The position numbers and the translations under genes are program-made. From Agrilutibacter niabensis (GTDB lineage: Bacteria > Pseudomonadota > Gammaproteobacteria > Xanthomonadales > Xanthomonadaceae), in the NCBI RefSeq assembly GCF_042657165.1, contig NZ_JBHSNJ010000012.1, positions 1,736,001 to 1,800,000 on the forward strand: a stretch of DNA of 64,000 nucleotides. Direction: 5' to 3'. The notes under the pieces are model-generated. The model saw nothing but the letters and a program-made list of their open reading frames with translations. It was not told the origin of the DNA and ran no database searches. Positions 36,076 to 44,648 of this stretch are shown piece after piece (position 1 is the first letter of the stretch; each line of letters opens with the position of its first letter).

Positions 36076-39000
36076 ATGGCCCGCATGTCCGCACGCTTCG
36101 TCCACCTCCACCTGCACAGCGAGTATTCCCTCGCCGACTCGACGATCCGTATCGGCGAGTTGGTGAAACGCTGCGCGAAGCTCGGCCAGCCGGCGGTGGC
36201 GCTCACCGACATCGACAACCTGTTCGCGGCCGTGAAGTTCTACAAGGCCGCCGAAGGCGCGGGGATCAAGCCGATCATCGGCGCGGACATCGGCCTGGCC
36301 GACGGCAACGAAACGCCGGCGCGCATGACCCTGCTGTGCCGCGACCGCAGCGGCTACCTGACGCTCTCGCGCCTGCTGTCGCGCGCATGGATGGAAGGCC
36401 ACCGCATCGACGGCGTCGCGATCCGGCCCGAATGGCTGCGTGAGGACAACGCGGGCCTGTTCGCGCTTGCCGGGCGCCACAGCCTCGCCGGGCGGCTGGC
36501 AACGAGCCATCGCACCGAACTCGCTGAAGCCTCGCTGGCCGACTGGCGCGACGTCTTCGGCGACCGCCTGCACCTGGAGCTCACCCGCAGCGGCCGCGAC
36601 GGCGAGGACGCCTTCAACGCGTTCGCCCTGCACGCGGCCTCGCGCCGCGGCATCCCGCTGGTGGCGAGCAACGACGTGCGCTTCCTCGATGCCGACGGGT
36701 TCGAGGCGCACGAGGCGCGCGTGTGCATCGCCTCCGGCCGCGTGCTCGACGACCCCAAGCGGCCGAAGGAATACAGCGCCGAGCAGTACCTGAAGTCCTC
36801 GGAAGAGATGGCGGCGCTGTTCGCCGACGTGCCCGATGCGATCGACAACGCGGTCGCGCTGGCCACGCGTTGCAACGTGACCCTCAAGCTCGGCGAATAC
36901 GCGCTGCCGGCATTTCCGGTGCCCGCCGAGCACACGATCGAATCCTGGCTGCGCAACTCCGCGCGCGAAGGCCTGGCCGGCCGCCTGGAAAAATTGCCGC
37001 TGGCGCCGGGCAAGACGCGCGCGGACTACGACGCGCGCCTGGAAACCGAGCTGGACGTCATCATCAAGATGGGGTTCCCCGGCTACTTCCTGATCGTCGC
37101 GGACTTCATCAACTGGGGCAAGGCGCAGGGCATCCCGGTCGGCCCTGGGCGCGGCTCCGGCGCGGGTTCGCTGGTGGCGTGGGCGCTGGGCATCACCGAC
37201 CTGGATCCGCTGCCCTACGACCTGCTGTTCGAGCGCTTCCTCAATCCCGAACGCGTGTCGATGCCCGACTTCGACATCGACTTCTGCATGGACCGCCGCG
37301 ACGAGGTCATCGACTACGTCGCGCGCAAGTACGGCCGCGACCGCGTCTCGCAGATCATCACCTACGGCACCATGGCGGCGAAGGCGGTGGTACGCGACTC
37401 CGGGCGCGTGCTGGGCCATCCCTATGGCATGGTCGACGGCATCGCCAAGCTGATCCCGAACACCCTGGGCATTTCGCTCGACGATGCCCTGGGCGAGTCG
37501 GAAGCGGCGAAGAAGGACAGCAACCTCGCCTCGGCCGAACTGATCCAGCGCTACCACGCCGAAGACGACGTCCGCGACCTGCTCGATCTTGCGCGCAGCC
37601 TCGAGGACCTCACCCGCAACGCCGGCAAGCACGCCGGCGGCGTGGTGATCGCACCGTCGCCGCTCAGCGACTTCTGCCCGCTGTACGCCGAACACGACGG
37701 CGAAGGCCGCGGCCGGAATCCGGTCACCCAGTTCGACAAGGACGACGTCGAAGCCGTCGGCCTGGTGAAGTTCGACTTCCTCGGCCTGCGCACGCTCACG
37801 ATCATCGACTGGGCGGTGAAGGCGATCAACGAGCGTCGCGCGCGCGAAGGGCTCGAAGCGCTCGACATCACCACGCTGCCGCTCGACGACAAGTCGACCT
37901 ACGAGCTGTTCGCGCGCGGCGACTCGGTGGCGGTGTTCCAGTTCGAATCGCGCGGCATGCGCGAACTGCTCAAGCGCGCGAAACCCGACACCTTCGAGGA
38001 CATCATCGCGCTCGCCGCGCTGTTCCGTCCCGGCCCGCTGGGGTCGGGGATGGATCGCGACTGGGTCGACCGCAAGCACGGCAACGCCGAAGTCACCTAC
38101 CCGCACGAATCGCTGGAGCCGGTGCTCGCACCGACCTACGGCGTCATCGTGTACCAGGAACAGGTGATGCAGATCGCGCAGGTGCTGGCGGGCTATACGC
38201 TCGGCGGCGCCGACATGCTGCGTCGCGCGATGGGCAAGAAAAAGCCCGAGGAAATGGCGAAGGAACGCGCCAAGTTCGAGGCGGGTTGCCTGGAACGCGG
38301 CATCCCGGCGCGGCAGGCGAGCCCGATCTTCGACCTGATGGAGAAGTTCGCCGAGTACGGCTTCAACAAGTCGCACTCGGCTGCCTACGCACTCGTCGCC
38401 TACCAGACCGCGTGGCTGAAGGTGCACTACCCGGCCGAATTCATGGCCGCCGTGCTGTCCTCCGACATGGACAACACCGACAAGGTCGTGGGCTTCCTCG
38501 ACGAAACCCGCGTGATGGGCCTGACCGTGCTGCCGCCGGACGTCAACGCGTCGGCGTACATGTTCGAAGCCAGGACACCGGACACCATCCGCTACGGCAT
38601 CGGCGCGGTGAAGGGCGTCGGCCGCGGTGCCTGCGAAGCGATCGTCGATGCGCGCCGCGGCGGCGAGTTCACCGACCTGCTGGACTTCTGCAAGCGCGTC
38701 GACAGCGGCAAGCTCAACAAGCGCGCGCTGGAGGCGCTGGTGCAGGCCGGCGCGCTCGACGCGCTCGGCCGCAACCGCGCCAGCCTGATGCTGCAGCTGC
38801 CCGAAGTGCTCAAGGCCACCGAACAGCTCGCGCGCGAACGCGAGGCCGGGCAGAACTCCCTCTTCGGCGGTGGCATGGAAAACGCGGCGCCGGCATTGCA
38901 CATCGAACTGCGCGAGGCCGACGAATGGCCGCTCGTGCAGCTGCTGAGCGGCGAGCGCGACACCCTCGGCCACTACCTCAGCGGGCATCCCTTCGACCCG

Positions 39001-39603
39001 TATCGCGACGAGCTGCGCGCGCTGGTCGGCCACGACCTGGGCGATCTCGAGCGCATCTGGGAAGCGCGCCCGGAAAGCGCGCGCAGCGGCTGGCGCCCGG
39101 AGCTGGAAACCGTGGTCGCCGGACAGGTCGTCGGCCTGCGCAAGAAGGGCGACAGCCAGATGTTCGTGCAGATCGAGGACGGGCATGGGCGCCTGGAATG
39201 CGCGTTCTTCGCCGAGACCTACAACGAGTTCGCGCAGCTGATCGCGCGCGACCGCCTGCTGATCGTGCAGGGCGGCCTGCGCGAGGACGCCTTCAGCGGC
39301 GGCTTCGCGCTCAAGGCGCAGCGCTGCTGGGATTACTCGCAGCTGTGCGCCAAGCATGCGCAGCGCCTGTCGCTGCGCCTGGACCTGCGCGTTCCGGGCA
39401 CGTGGTCGCGCGTGGATGCATTGCTCGCCAAGCACCGCCCCGGCTCCACGCCGCTGCGGCTGGACCTGTTGCGCGAAGGCGTGGCCGGCATGCTCGACCT
39501 CAACGGCACCCACTCCATCCGCGTCGATGCCGACCTCCCCGGCACGCTGCGCTCGCAGCCGGGCGTGCGCACGGTGAAGCTGGCGTTCTCCCGGCCGTGG
39601 TGA
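36076..39603 (+). CDS. dnaE: DNA polymerase III subunit alpha
   Basis: A 1175-residue replicative polymerase. N-terminal PHP domain ('RFVHLHLHSEYSLADS'), polymerase core with catalytic Asp398/Asp400/Asp402 in 'PDFDIDFCMDRRDE' and the downstream Asp in the 'FLGLRTLTIIDWAVK' region, then helix-hairpin-helix and OB-fold domains ('VVAGQVVGLRKKGDSQMFVQIEDGHGRLECAFF'). The start could also be the ATG three codons later (36085, MSARFVHLH). TAACCT at 36054-36059 may be its -10. It is the catalytic core of the chromosomal replicase with HolE-type partners encoded elsewhere. Confidence 0.97.
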   Translation: MARMSARFVHLHLHSEYSLADSTIRIGELVKRCAKLGQPAVALTDIDNLFAAVKFYKAAEGAGIKPIIGADIGLADGNETPARMTLLCRDRSGYLTLSRLLSRAWMEGHRIDGVAIRPEWLREDNAGLFALAGRHSLAGRLATSHRTELAEASLADWRDVFGDRLHLELTRSGRDGEDAFNAFALHAASRRGIPLVASNDVRFLDADGFEAHEARVCIASGRVLDDPKRPKEYSAEQYLKSSEEMAALFADVPDAIDNAVALATRCNVTLKLGEYALPAFPVPAEHTIESWLRNSAREGLAGRLEKLPLAPGKTRADYDARLETELDVIIKMGFPGYFLIVADFINWGKAQGIPVGPGRGSGAGSLVAWALGITDLDPLPYDLLFERFLNPERVSMPDFDIDFCMDRRDEVIDYVARKYGRDRVSQIITYGTMAAKAVVRDSGRVLGHPYGMVDGIAKLIPNTLGISLDDALGESEAAKKDSNLASAELIQRYHAEDDVRDLLDLARSLEDLTRNAGKHAGGVVIAPSPLSDFCPLYAEHDGEGRGRNPVTQFDKDDVEAVGLVKFDFLGLRTLTIIDWAVKAINERRAREGLEALDITTLPLDDKSTYELFARGDSVAVFQFESRGMRELLKRAKPDTFEDIIALAALFRPGPLGSGMDRDWVDRKHGNAEVTYPHESLEPVLAPTYGVIVYQEQVMQIAQVLAGYTLGGADMLRRAMGKKKPEEMAKERAKFEAGCLERGIPARQASPIFDLMEKFAEYGFNKSHSAAYALVAYQTAWLKVHYPAEFMAAVLSSDMDNTDKVVGFLDETRVMGLTVLPPDVNASAYMFEARTPDTIRYGIGAVKGVGRGACEAIVDARRGGEFTDLLDFCKRVDSGKLNKRALEALVQAGALDALGRNRASLMLQLPEVLKATEQLAREREAGQNSLFGGGMENAAPALHIELREADEWPLVQLLSGERDTLGHYLSGHPFDPYRDELRALVGHDLGDLERIWEARPESARSGWRPELETVVAGQVVGLRKKGDSQMFVQIEDGHGRLECAFFAETYNEFAQLIARDRLLIVQGGLREDAFSGGFALKAQRCWDYSQLCAKHAQRLSLRLDLRVPGTWSRVDALLAKHRPGSTPLRLDLLREGVAGMLDLNGTHSIRVDADLPGTLRSQPGVRTVKLAFSRPW

Positions 39604-39772
39604 GCCGCCTCGGCGTGCGCTGACAGCCGGGACCGGCGCGAAAGGCACGCTGTCACACTTCAAGAAGCACGCCAGGGCCCGCCCCCGGCGCGAGCGGCCA
39701 ACAGACACCCCCGTACGGCCCCTTTCAGCTACCTCGGCTAAACTTGCCGCCTTCACCGGCCACGGCCAGCGC

Positions 39773-40732
39773 ATGAACCCGAACTACCTCGACTTCGAAC
39801 AACCCATCGCCGACCTGGAAGCACGCATCCAGGAAGTACTGCACGCCAGCCATGGCCCTGCGGTCAATGTCGATGCCGAAGTGCACGCGCTGCGCGAGAA
39901 GCTGCGCCTGCGCACCGCCCATATCTTCCGTGACCTGACCCCGTGGCAGGTCTCGCAGCTGTCGCGCCATCCTTCGCGCCCCTACACGCTGGATTACCTG
40001 CGCGTGATCTGCGACGAGTTCCAGGAACTCGCCGGCGACCGCGCCTTCGCCAACGACAACGCGATCGTCGGCGGCCTTGCCCGCATCGACGGCCGCAGCG
40101 TCGTGGTGATCGGCCACGAGAAGGGCCGCGACACCAAGGCCAAGGTCAAGCGCAACTTCGGCATGCCCAAGCCCGAGGGCTACCGCAAGGCGCTGCGCCT
40201 GATGAAGCTGGCCGAACGCTTCGGCCTGCCGGTCCTCACCTTCATCGACACCGCCGGTGCATGGCCGGGCATCGATGCCGAGGAGCGCGGCCAGTCCGAA
40301 GCGATCGCCCGCAACCTGCTGGAGATGTCGGAGCTGAAGGTGCCGATCATCTGCACCGTGATCGGCGAAGGCGGCTCCGGCGGCGCGCTGGCGATCGGCG
40401 TCGGCGACCGCACGCTGATGCTCGAATACAGCACCTACTCGGTGATCACGCCGGAAGGCTGCGCCTCGATCCTGTGGAAGACCGCGGAGAAGGCCAAGGA
40501 CGCCGCCGAGCAGCTGGGCATGACCGCCAAGCGCCTGAAGGACCTCGGCCTGATCGACAAGATCGTGCGCGAGCCCATCGGTGGCGCGCACCGGAACCCG
40601 GTGCAGATGGCCAAGCGCCTGAAGGCCGTGCTGATGAACGAGCTCGATGCGATCGAGAATGTTCCGGTCGCCGAACTGCTGGACCGCCGCTACAAGCGCC
40701 TGCGCAGCTACGGCGCATACGAAGCCGCCTGA
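39773..40732 (+). CDS. accA: Acetyl-CoA carboxylase carboxyltransferase subunit alpha
   Basis: A 319-residue subunit starting MNPNYLDFEQPIADLEARIQE. The crotonase-fold core shows 'RNFGMPKPEGYRKALRLMKLAERF', 'FIDTAGAWPGIDAEERGQSEAIA' and 'GEGGSGGALAIGVGD'. With AccD (not in this window) it transfers CO2 from carboxybiotin to acetyl-CoA, giving malonyl-CoA for fatty acid synthesis. The dnaE-accA order is conserved. TAAACT at 39741-39746 is a possible -10, 26 bases upstream. Confidence 0.97.
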   Translation: MNPNYLDFEQPIADLEARIQEVLHASHGPAVNVDAEVHALREKLRLRTAHIFRDLTPWQVSQLSRHPSRPYTLDYLRVICDEFQELAGDRAFANDNAIVGGLARIDGRSVVVIGHEKGRDTKAKVKRNFGMPKPEGYRKALRLMKLAERFGLPVLTFIDTAGAWPGIDAEERGQSEAIARNLLEMSELKVPIICTVIGEGGSGGALAIGVGDRTLMLEYSTYSVITPEGCASILWKTAEKAKDAAEQLGMTAKRLKDLGLIDKIVREPIGGAHRNPVQMAKRLKAVLMNELDAIENVPVAELLDRRYKRLRSYGAYEAA

Positions 40733-40758
40733 TCAGCCGGCATCGATAGCGCGAAACG

Positions 40759-40789
40759 AAAGCCGCCGGCCCACAGCCGGCGGCTTTTT
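40759..40789. terminator. Bidirectional intrinsic terminator after accA
   Basis: Stem AAAGCCGCCGGC / GCCGGCGGCTTT with a 5-base loop and TTTTT on the right, GAAA on the left; it serves accA and the convergent hydrolase gene. Confidence 0.9.
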
Positions 40790-40798
40790 CGTGAGCGC

Positions 40799-41956
40799 CT
40801 ATTTCGCGGAAGCCTGTTCGGACGGCGGCGCGTCGCCGGCGGCGACGGCCAGCGGACGCACATCGTTGACCAGGTGCATCAGGAACCGGCCCGGCTGCTC
40901 CTGCATCATCATGTGCGCCGAATCCTCGAACCAGAACAGCTTCTTGACCGGAGCGCGCACCTTCGCGAACCAGTCGGCGGCAACCTCGTGCGAAGTGGAA
41001 TAGTCGTGGCGGCCGTTGAACAGGAACATCGGACACCCGAAGCGGGTCTGCTTCGCGAAGTCGATCGACTCCAGCGGCGGCAGCAGGTAGGTCAGCGAGA
41101 ACAGGCTGCCCTTGTCGATCGCCGCCAGCTCCGCGTCGCTGTAGTCGGGTGAGAGCTTGCGGGCATCGTCGAATGGCGTGAAGTCCCTGCGGCCCCATGC
41201 CAGTCCGCCGTAGTACATCAGCCATTGCCGTTGCGCGCCGATCCGCTCGATCGTCAGGTGCCCCGGCGGGCCGGGATAGGGCGCCAATGCATCGAGGTCG
41301 CGGATCGCCTTCTGGTTGCCTTCGGCCCTGGCTTGCGCGAGCGCCCATTGGTAGCCGATCGCCTCGCTTTCCCGCTGGTTCGCGATCTGGCCGGCGCCCA
41401 GGTAGGCATGCAGCCACTCGGGGTGGCGACGCGCGATTTCCAATCCCACCACGCTGCCCCACGAATGGCCGAGCACGAAGATCTTCTTCTTCCCGTAGGT
41501 GGCCATCAGGTAACGGATGACCGCTTCGGCGTCGCTGACCATGCCGTCGATCGTCATGCCCGGCGCCATCGCTTCCGGCGTATTGGATGCATAGGTCTTG
41601 CCGGCGCCGCGCTGGTCCCATTGCACCACGGTGAAGAAATCCTCCCACGGGCGCTGGTAGCCGTAGGACTCCACCATTTCCGCCGCACCGGGACCGCCGT
41701 GCACGTAGAGCAGGATCGGATTGCGCCGGTCGTTGCCGCGCACCGAAATCCATTGCGAGATGCCGCCGATGTCGACCTGGCGCACTTCCTCGATGCCCTG
41801 GGGCGAAACGATCCTGCGGCTCTGCGCGACGATCGCGCGCGCGTCGTCGCGGCTGAAGGGTTTCGGGGCCGGCATCGCCGGATCGGCAGCGCGCGTGGGC
41901 AGGCTCGCGCCGGAAAAGGCGAACAGCGCCATCAAGGCAAGTCCGTGCAGTCGCAT
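40799..41956 (-). CDS. Secreted alpha/beta hydrolase, S33 (prolyl iminopeptidase-like) family
   Basis: A 385-residue protein from ATG 41956, chosen because AGGAGG lies eight bases upstream and a Sec signal peptide follows (MRLHGLALMALFAFSGASLPTRAADP). The S33 hallmarks are present: oxyanion motif HGGPG ('LLYVHGGPGAAE'), nucleophile Ser in GHSWGS, Asp in 'FNGRHDYS' and His in 'EDSAHMM'. Relatives remove N-terminal proline or cleave small esters and amides; the exact substrate is unknown. It should act in the periplasm. Convergent with accA, sharing its terminator. Confidence 0.92.
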   Translation of the reverse strand: MRLHGLALMALFAFSGASLPTRAADPAMPAPKPFSRDDARAIVAQSRRIVSPQGIEEVRQVDIGGISQWISVRGNDRRNPILLYVHGGPGAAEMVESYGYQRPWEDFFTVVQWDQRGAGKTYASNTPEAMAPGMTIDGMVSDAEAVIRYLMATYGKKKIFVLGHSWGSVVGLEIARRHPEWLHAYLGAGQIANQRESEAIGYQWALAQARAEGNQKAIRDLDALAPYPGPPGHLTIERIGAQRQWLMYYGGLAWGRRDFTPFDDARKLSPDYSDAELAAIDKGSLFSLTYLLPPLESIDFAKQTRFGCPMFLFNGRHDYSTSHEVAADWFAKVRAPVKKLFWFEDSAHMMMQEQPGRFLMHLVNDVRPLAVAAGDAPPSEQASAK

Positions 41957-42099
41957 GGGGTTCCTCCTGGGTTCGCAACCATTTTGTCTCCATGCAGGCG
42001 GCTCGCGACGTGTCATCGGTCACTGCAACCGGGTGCACCTTTCCGGCAACGCGACAGTCCCCAAACCCATCCCAAGCGTCGACGCGATACGATGCCGCG

Positions 42100-43401
42100 A
42101 TGTCCGCCGCGCCACTCATTCCGCCCAGCGAACTCGAGCAGACGGGAAACGCCGCGCTGGTCGTCGCGCTCAGTGGCGGGCTGGACTCGATGGTGCTGCT
42201 GCACGCGCTGGCGGACATGCCTGCCGCGCGCACGCGCGGACTGCGGGCCCTGCACGTCCACCATGGCCTGCACGCCGACGCCGACGCATGGCAGCGCCAT
42301 TGCGAAACGACCTGCAGCGCCCTGCAGGTCCCGCTGTGCAGCGTGAATGTGGACGTGCCGCGGGATGGCGGCGAGGGACTGGAAGCCGCCGCCCGCCACG
42401 CGCGCCGCGCCGCCTTCGCCGACGAACTGGACGCAGGCGAAGTGCTCGTCCTCGCCCATCATCGAGACGACCAGGCCGAGACCTTCCTGATGCGGGCGCT
42501 GCGGGGCTCGGGCGTCGACGGGCTCGGTGCGATGCAGGCATGGCGCGCCTTCGCACGGGGATGGCTGTGGCGGCCGTTGCTGGGCCATCCGCGTTCGGAA
42601 TTGCAGGCGTACGCCGAAGCACACGGCTTGCGCTGGATCGAAGATTCCAGCAACGCCGACACGCGATTCGACCGCAATTTCCTGCGCCAGTGCGTGCTGC
42701 CGCTGCTGCGCGAGCGCTGGCCTCAGGCCGATGCGGCCTTCGCACGTTCCGCCGACCTGTGCGCGGATGCGACCGGGCTGCTGGACGAAGGCGATGTTCA
42801 CGCGCTCGCGCGACTGCGCACCGCGGATCCACGCATCCTCGCTCGCGGCGCATTGCACGCCCTCCCGCCGGCGCGACGTGCGCGCGTGCTGCGAGGCTGG
42901 ATCGCGGAACTGGAATTGCCGCGGCTGCCGGCCGAAGGCATTGCGCGCATCGAGGCGGAAGTCCTCGACGCACGCGACGATGCCGACCCGCAGTTCGCAT
43001 GGCATGGCGCCGCGATCCGGGCATGGCGCGACCTGCTGCATGCGGATCGCCAATACCCGGCGCTGCCACCGGACTGGCGCTGCGACTGGGACGGAGCGGC
43101 GCCTGCAGGCTTGCCCGGCGGGGGCGAGATCCGCCTTGAAGGCGGATCCCGTTTCGACGCGCCCATGACCGTGCATGCGCGGCAGGGCGGCGAACGCATC
43201 ACCCTGCCCGGCCGCGGCCATTCGCATGCGCTCAAGCACGTGCTGCAGGACCTGGGCGTCCCGCCCTGGGAACGCGAGTGCCTGCCGCTGCTGTCGAACG
43301 CCCAGGGCGAGGTGCTGGCCGCCGGCGACCTGGTGTATTCGGCCGCCTTCGATGCCTGGCTGCTCCGGAACGGGCTGAGGATCCGCTGGCTGCGTCGTTG
43401 A
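42100..43401 (+). CDS. tilS: tRNA(Ile)-lysidine synthase
   Basis: A 433-residue N-type ATP pyrophosphatase from ATG 42100. The PP-loop 'VALSGGLDSMVLLHAL' (about residues 23-38), 'LAHHRDDQAETFLMRALRGSG' and 'RWIEDSSNADTRFDRNFLR' are diagnostic; the C-terminal domains of about 110 residues are present. It converts C34 of tRNA-Ile2 (CAU) to lysidine so that it reads AUA. TACGAT at 42088-42093, six bases before the ATG, may be a -10 giving a leaderless message. Confidence 0.96.
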   Translation: MSAAPLIPPSELEQTGNAALVVALSGGLDSMVLLHALADMPAARTRGLRALHVHHGLHADADAWQRHCETTCSALQVPLCSVNVDVPRDGGEGLEAAARHARRAAFADELDAGEVLVLAHHRDDQAETFLMRALRGSGVDGLGAMQAWRAFARGWLWRPLLGHPRSELQAYAEAHGLRWIEDSSNADTRFDRNFLRQCVLPLLRERWPQADAAFARSADLCADATGLLDEGDVHALARLRTADPRILARGALHALPPARRARVLRGWIAELELPRLPAEGIARIEAEVLDARDDADPQFAWHGAAIRAWRDLLHADRQYPALPPDWRCDWDGAAPAGLPGGGEIRLEGGSRFDAPMTVHARQGGERITLPGRGHSHALKHVLQDLGVPPWERECLPLLSNAQGEVLAAGDLVYSAAFDAWLLRNGLRIRWLRR

Positions 43402-43455
43402 TCGGCGAGCGCACTCCGGGCGGGTGCCTGCTGCGCCAGCGGGCTTCGGGGCCGC

Positions 43456-43461
43456 TACAAT
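43456..43461 (+). promoter_or_regulatory. Probable -10 element of xseB, giving a leaderless transcript
   Basis: TACAAT preceded by CCGC, ending six bases before the xseB ATG. With the usual spacing, transcription would begin at or next to the start codon. No convincing -35 and no Shine-Dalgarno sequence is visible. Confidence 0.5.
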
Positions 43462-43467
43462 TTCCGC

Positions 43468-43731
43468 ATGGCCCGCAAACCCGCTTCCGATACGCCCGAT
43501 GCCTCCCCGGTTGCCGACTTCGAGCAATCGCTGGATGCCCTCGAACAACTCGTCGAGCAGATGGAACGCGGCGACATGAGCCTGGAAGAATCGCTGGCCG
43601 CGTACGAACGCGGCGTCGGCCTCTACCGCAGATGCCAGACCGCGCTGGAGCAGGCGGAACTGCGCGTTCGCCTGCTCAGCGATCCGCAGGAACCGGCCTC
43701 CGCCGAGCCGTTCGCCGCGCCCGATGCCTGA
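43468..43731 (+). CDS. xseB: Exodeoxyribonuclease VII small subunit
   Basis: An 87-residue helical protein with the family core 'DFEQSLDALEQLVEQMERGDMSLEESLAAYERGVGLYRRCQTAL'. With XseA it forms exonuclease VII, which degrades single-stranded DNA from both ends. It overlaps the ispA start by eight bases, the usual xseB-ispA coupling. The gene that often follows (dxs) is not here. Confidence 0.95.
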   Translation: MARKPASDTPDASPVADFEQSLDALEQLVEQMERGDMSLEESLAAYERGVGLYRRCQTALEQAELRVRLLSDPQEPASAEPFAAPDA

Positions 43732-44605
43732 TCCGTCCTTCGCCGCGTGGCGGGTGCGCATCGAAGCCGTGCTCGACCGCGCCCTCCCGAGCGCCACCGA
43801 TTCGCCACAGCGGCTGCACGCGGCCATGCGCCATGCCGTCCTCGATGGTGGCAAGCGGATGCGGCCGCTGCTCGTGTACGCCACGGGCACCGCGTTTGGC
43901 GCCAGCGAAACCGAACTCGATGCACCGGCGGCGGCCGTCGAACTGATCCATGCCTATTCGCTGGTCCACGACGACCTGCCGGCGATGGACGACGACAGCC
44001 TGCGCCGTGGCAAGCCGACCGTGCACATCGCATTCGACGAAGCCACCGCCATCCTCGCCGGTGACGCCCTGCAGTCGCTCGCCTTCGAACTGCTGGCCGA
44101 TGCCCCCGCGGCACCCGCCGAACGCGTCGCCATGCTGCGCGAATTGGCGATCGCCAGCGGCCCCCGCGGCATGTGCGGCGGACAGGCCCTCGACATCGCG
44201 GCGACCGGCAACGCGGATGCGATGCGGATCGAGGAATTGCAACGACTGCATGCGCTCAAGACCGGTGCGTTGCTGCGCGCATCGGTGCGGCTTGGCGCCC
44301 TCGCGGCCGCCGTCGATGTGGATACGTTGCAACGCCTCGACCGGTTTGGCGATGCGCTCGGCCTTGCCTTCCAGATCCGCGACGACCTGCTCGACCTCGA
44401 AGGCGACAGCGCCACCCTCGGCAAGACCGCGGGCAAGGACGCTGCCCAGGACAAGGCGACGTTTCCTTCGCTGATTGGCGTGGAGGCGTCGCGTTCGCGG
44501 CTGCACGAACTTGCAGGGACCATGCACGACGCCCTGGCGCCCCTGGGGCCACGCGCCAGCAAGCTCGAAGCGCTCGCGCTCCAGGTGATCCAACGCGACC
44601 GCTGA
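43724..44605 (+). CDS. ispA: Farnesyl diphosphate synthase (polyprenyl synthetase family)
   Basis: A 293-residue trans-prenyltransferase. First Asp-rich motif 'DDLPAMDDD' with HSYSLVH-like 'HAYSLVHDD' upstream, 'GGKRMRPLLVYATG', and second Asp-rich motif 'FQIRDDLLDLEGD'. It makes FPP from DMAPP/GPP and IPP; FPP is the primer for UppS encoded at 20459. Its ATG lies inside xseB. Confidence 0.95.
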   Translation: MPDPSFAAWRVRIEAVLDRALPSATDSPQRLHAAMRHAVLDGGKRMRPLLVYATGTAFGASETELDAPAAAVELIHAYSLVHDDLPAMDDDSLRRGKPTVHIAFDEATAILAGDALQSLAFELLADAPAAPAERVAMLRELAIASGPRGMCGGQALDIAATGNADAMRIEELQRLHALKTGALLRASVRLGALAAAVDVDTLQRLDRFGDALGLAFQIRDDLLDLEGDSATLGKTAGKDAAQDKATFPSLIGVEASRSRLHELAGTMHDALAPLGPRASKLEALALQVIQRDR

Positions 44606-44648
44606 GCGCTTGACACCTGCTTGAAGCAGCGCCGATGCTCGGCACGGC

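Noticed and set aside
36025..39774. A 1249-codon open frame on the minus strand opposite dnaE.
   Set aside because: Shadow of dnaE caused by third-position GC bias; no recognisable motif and no ribosome site.
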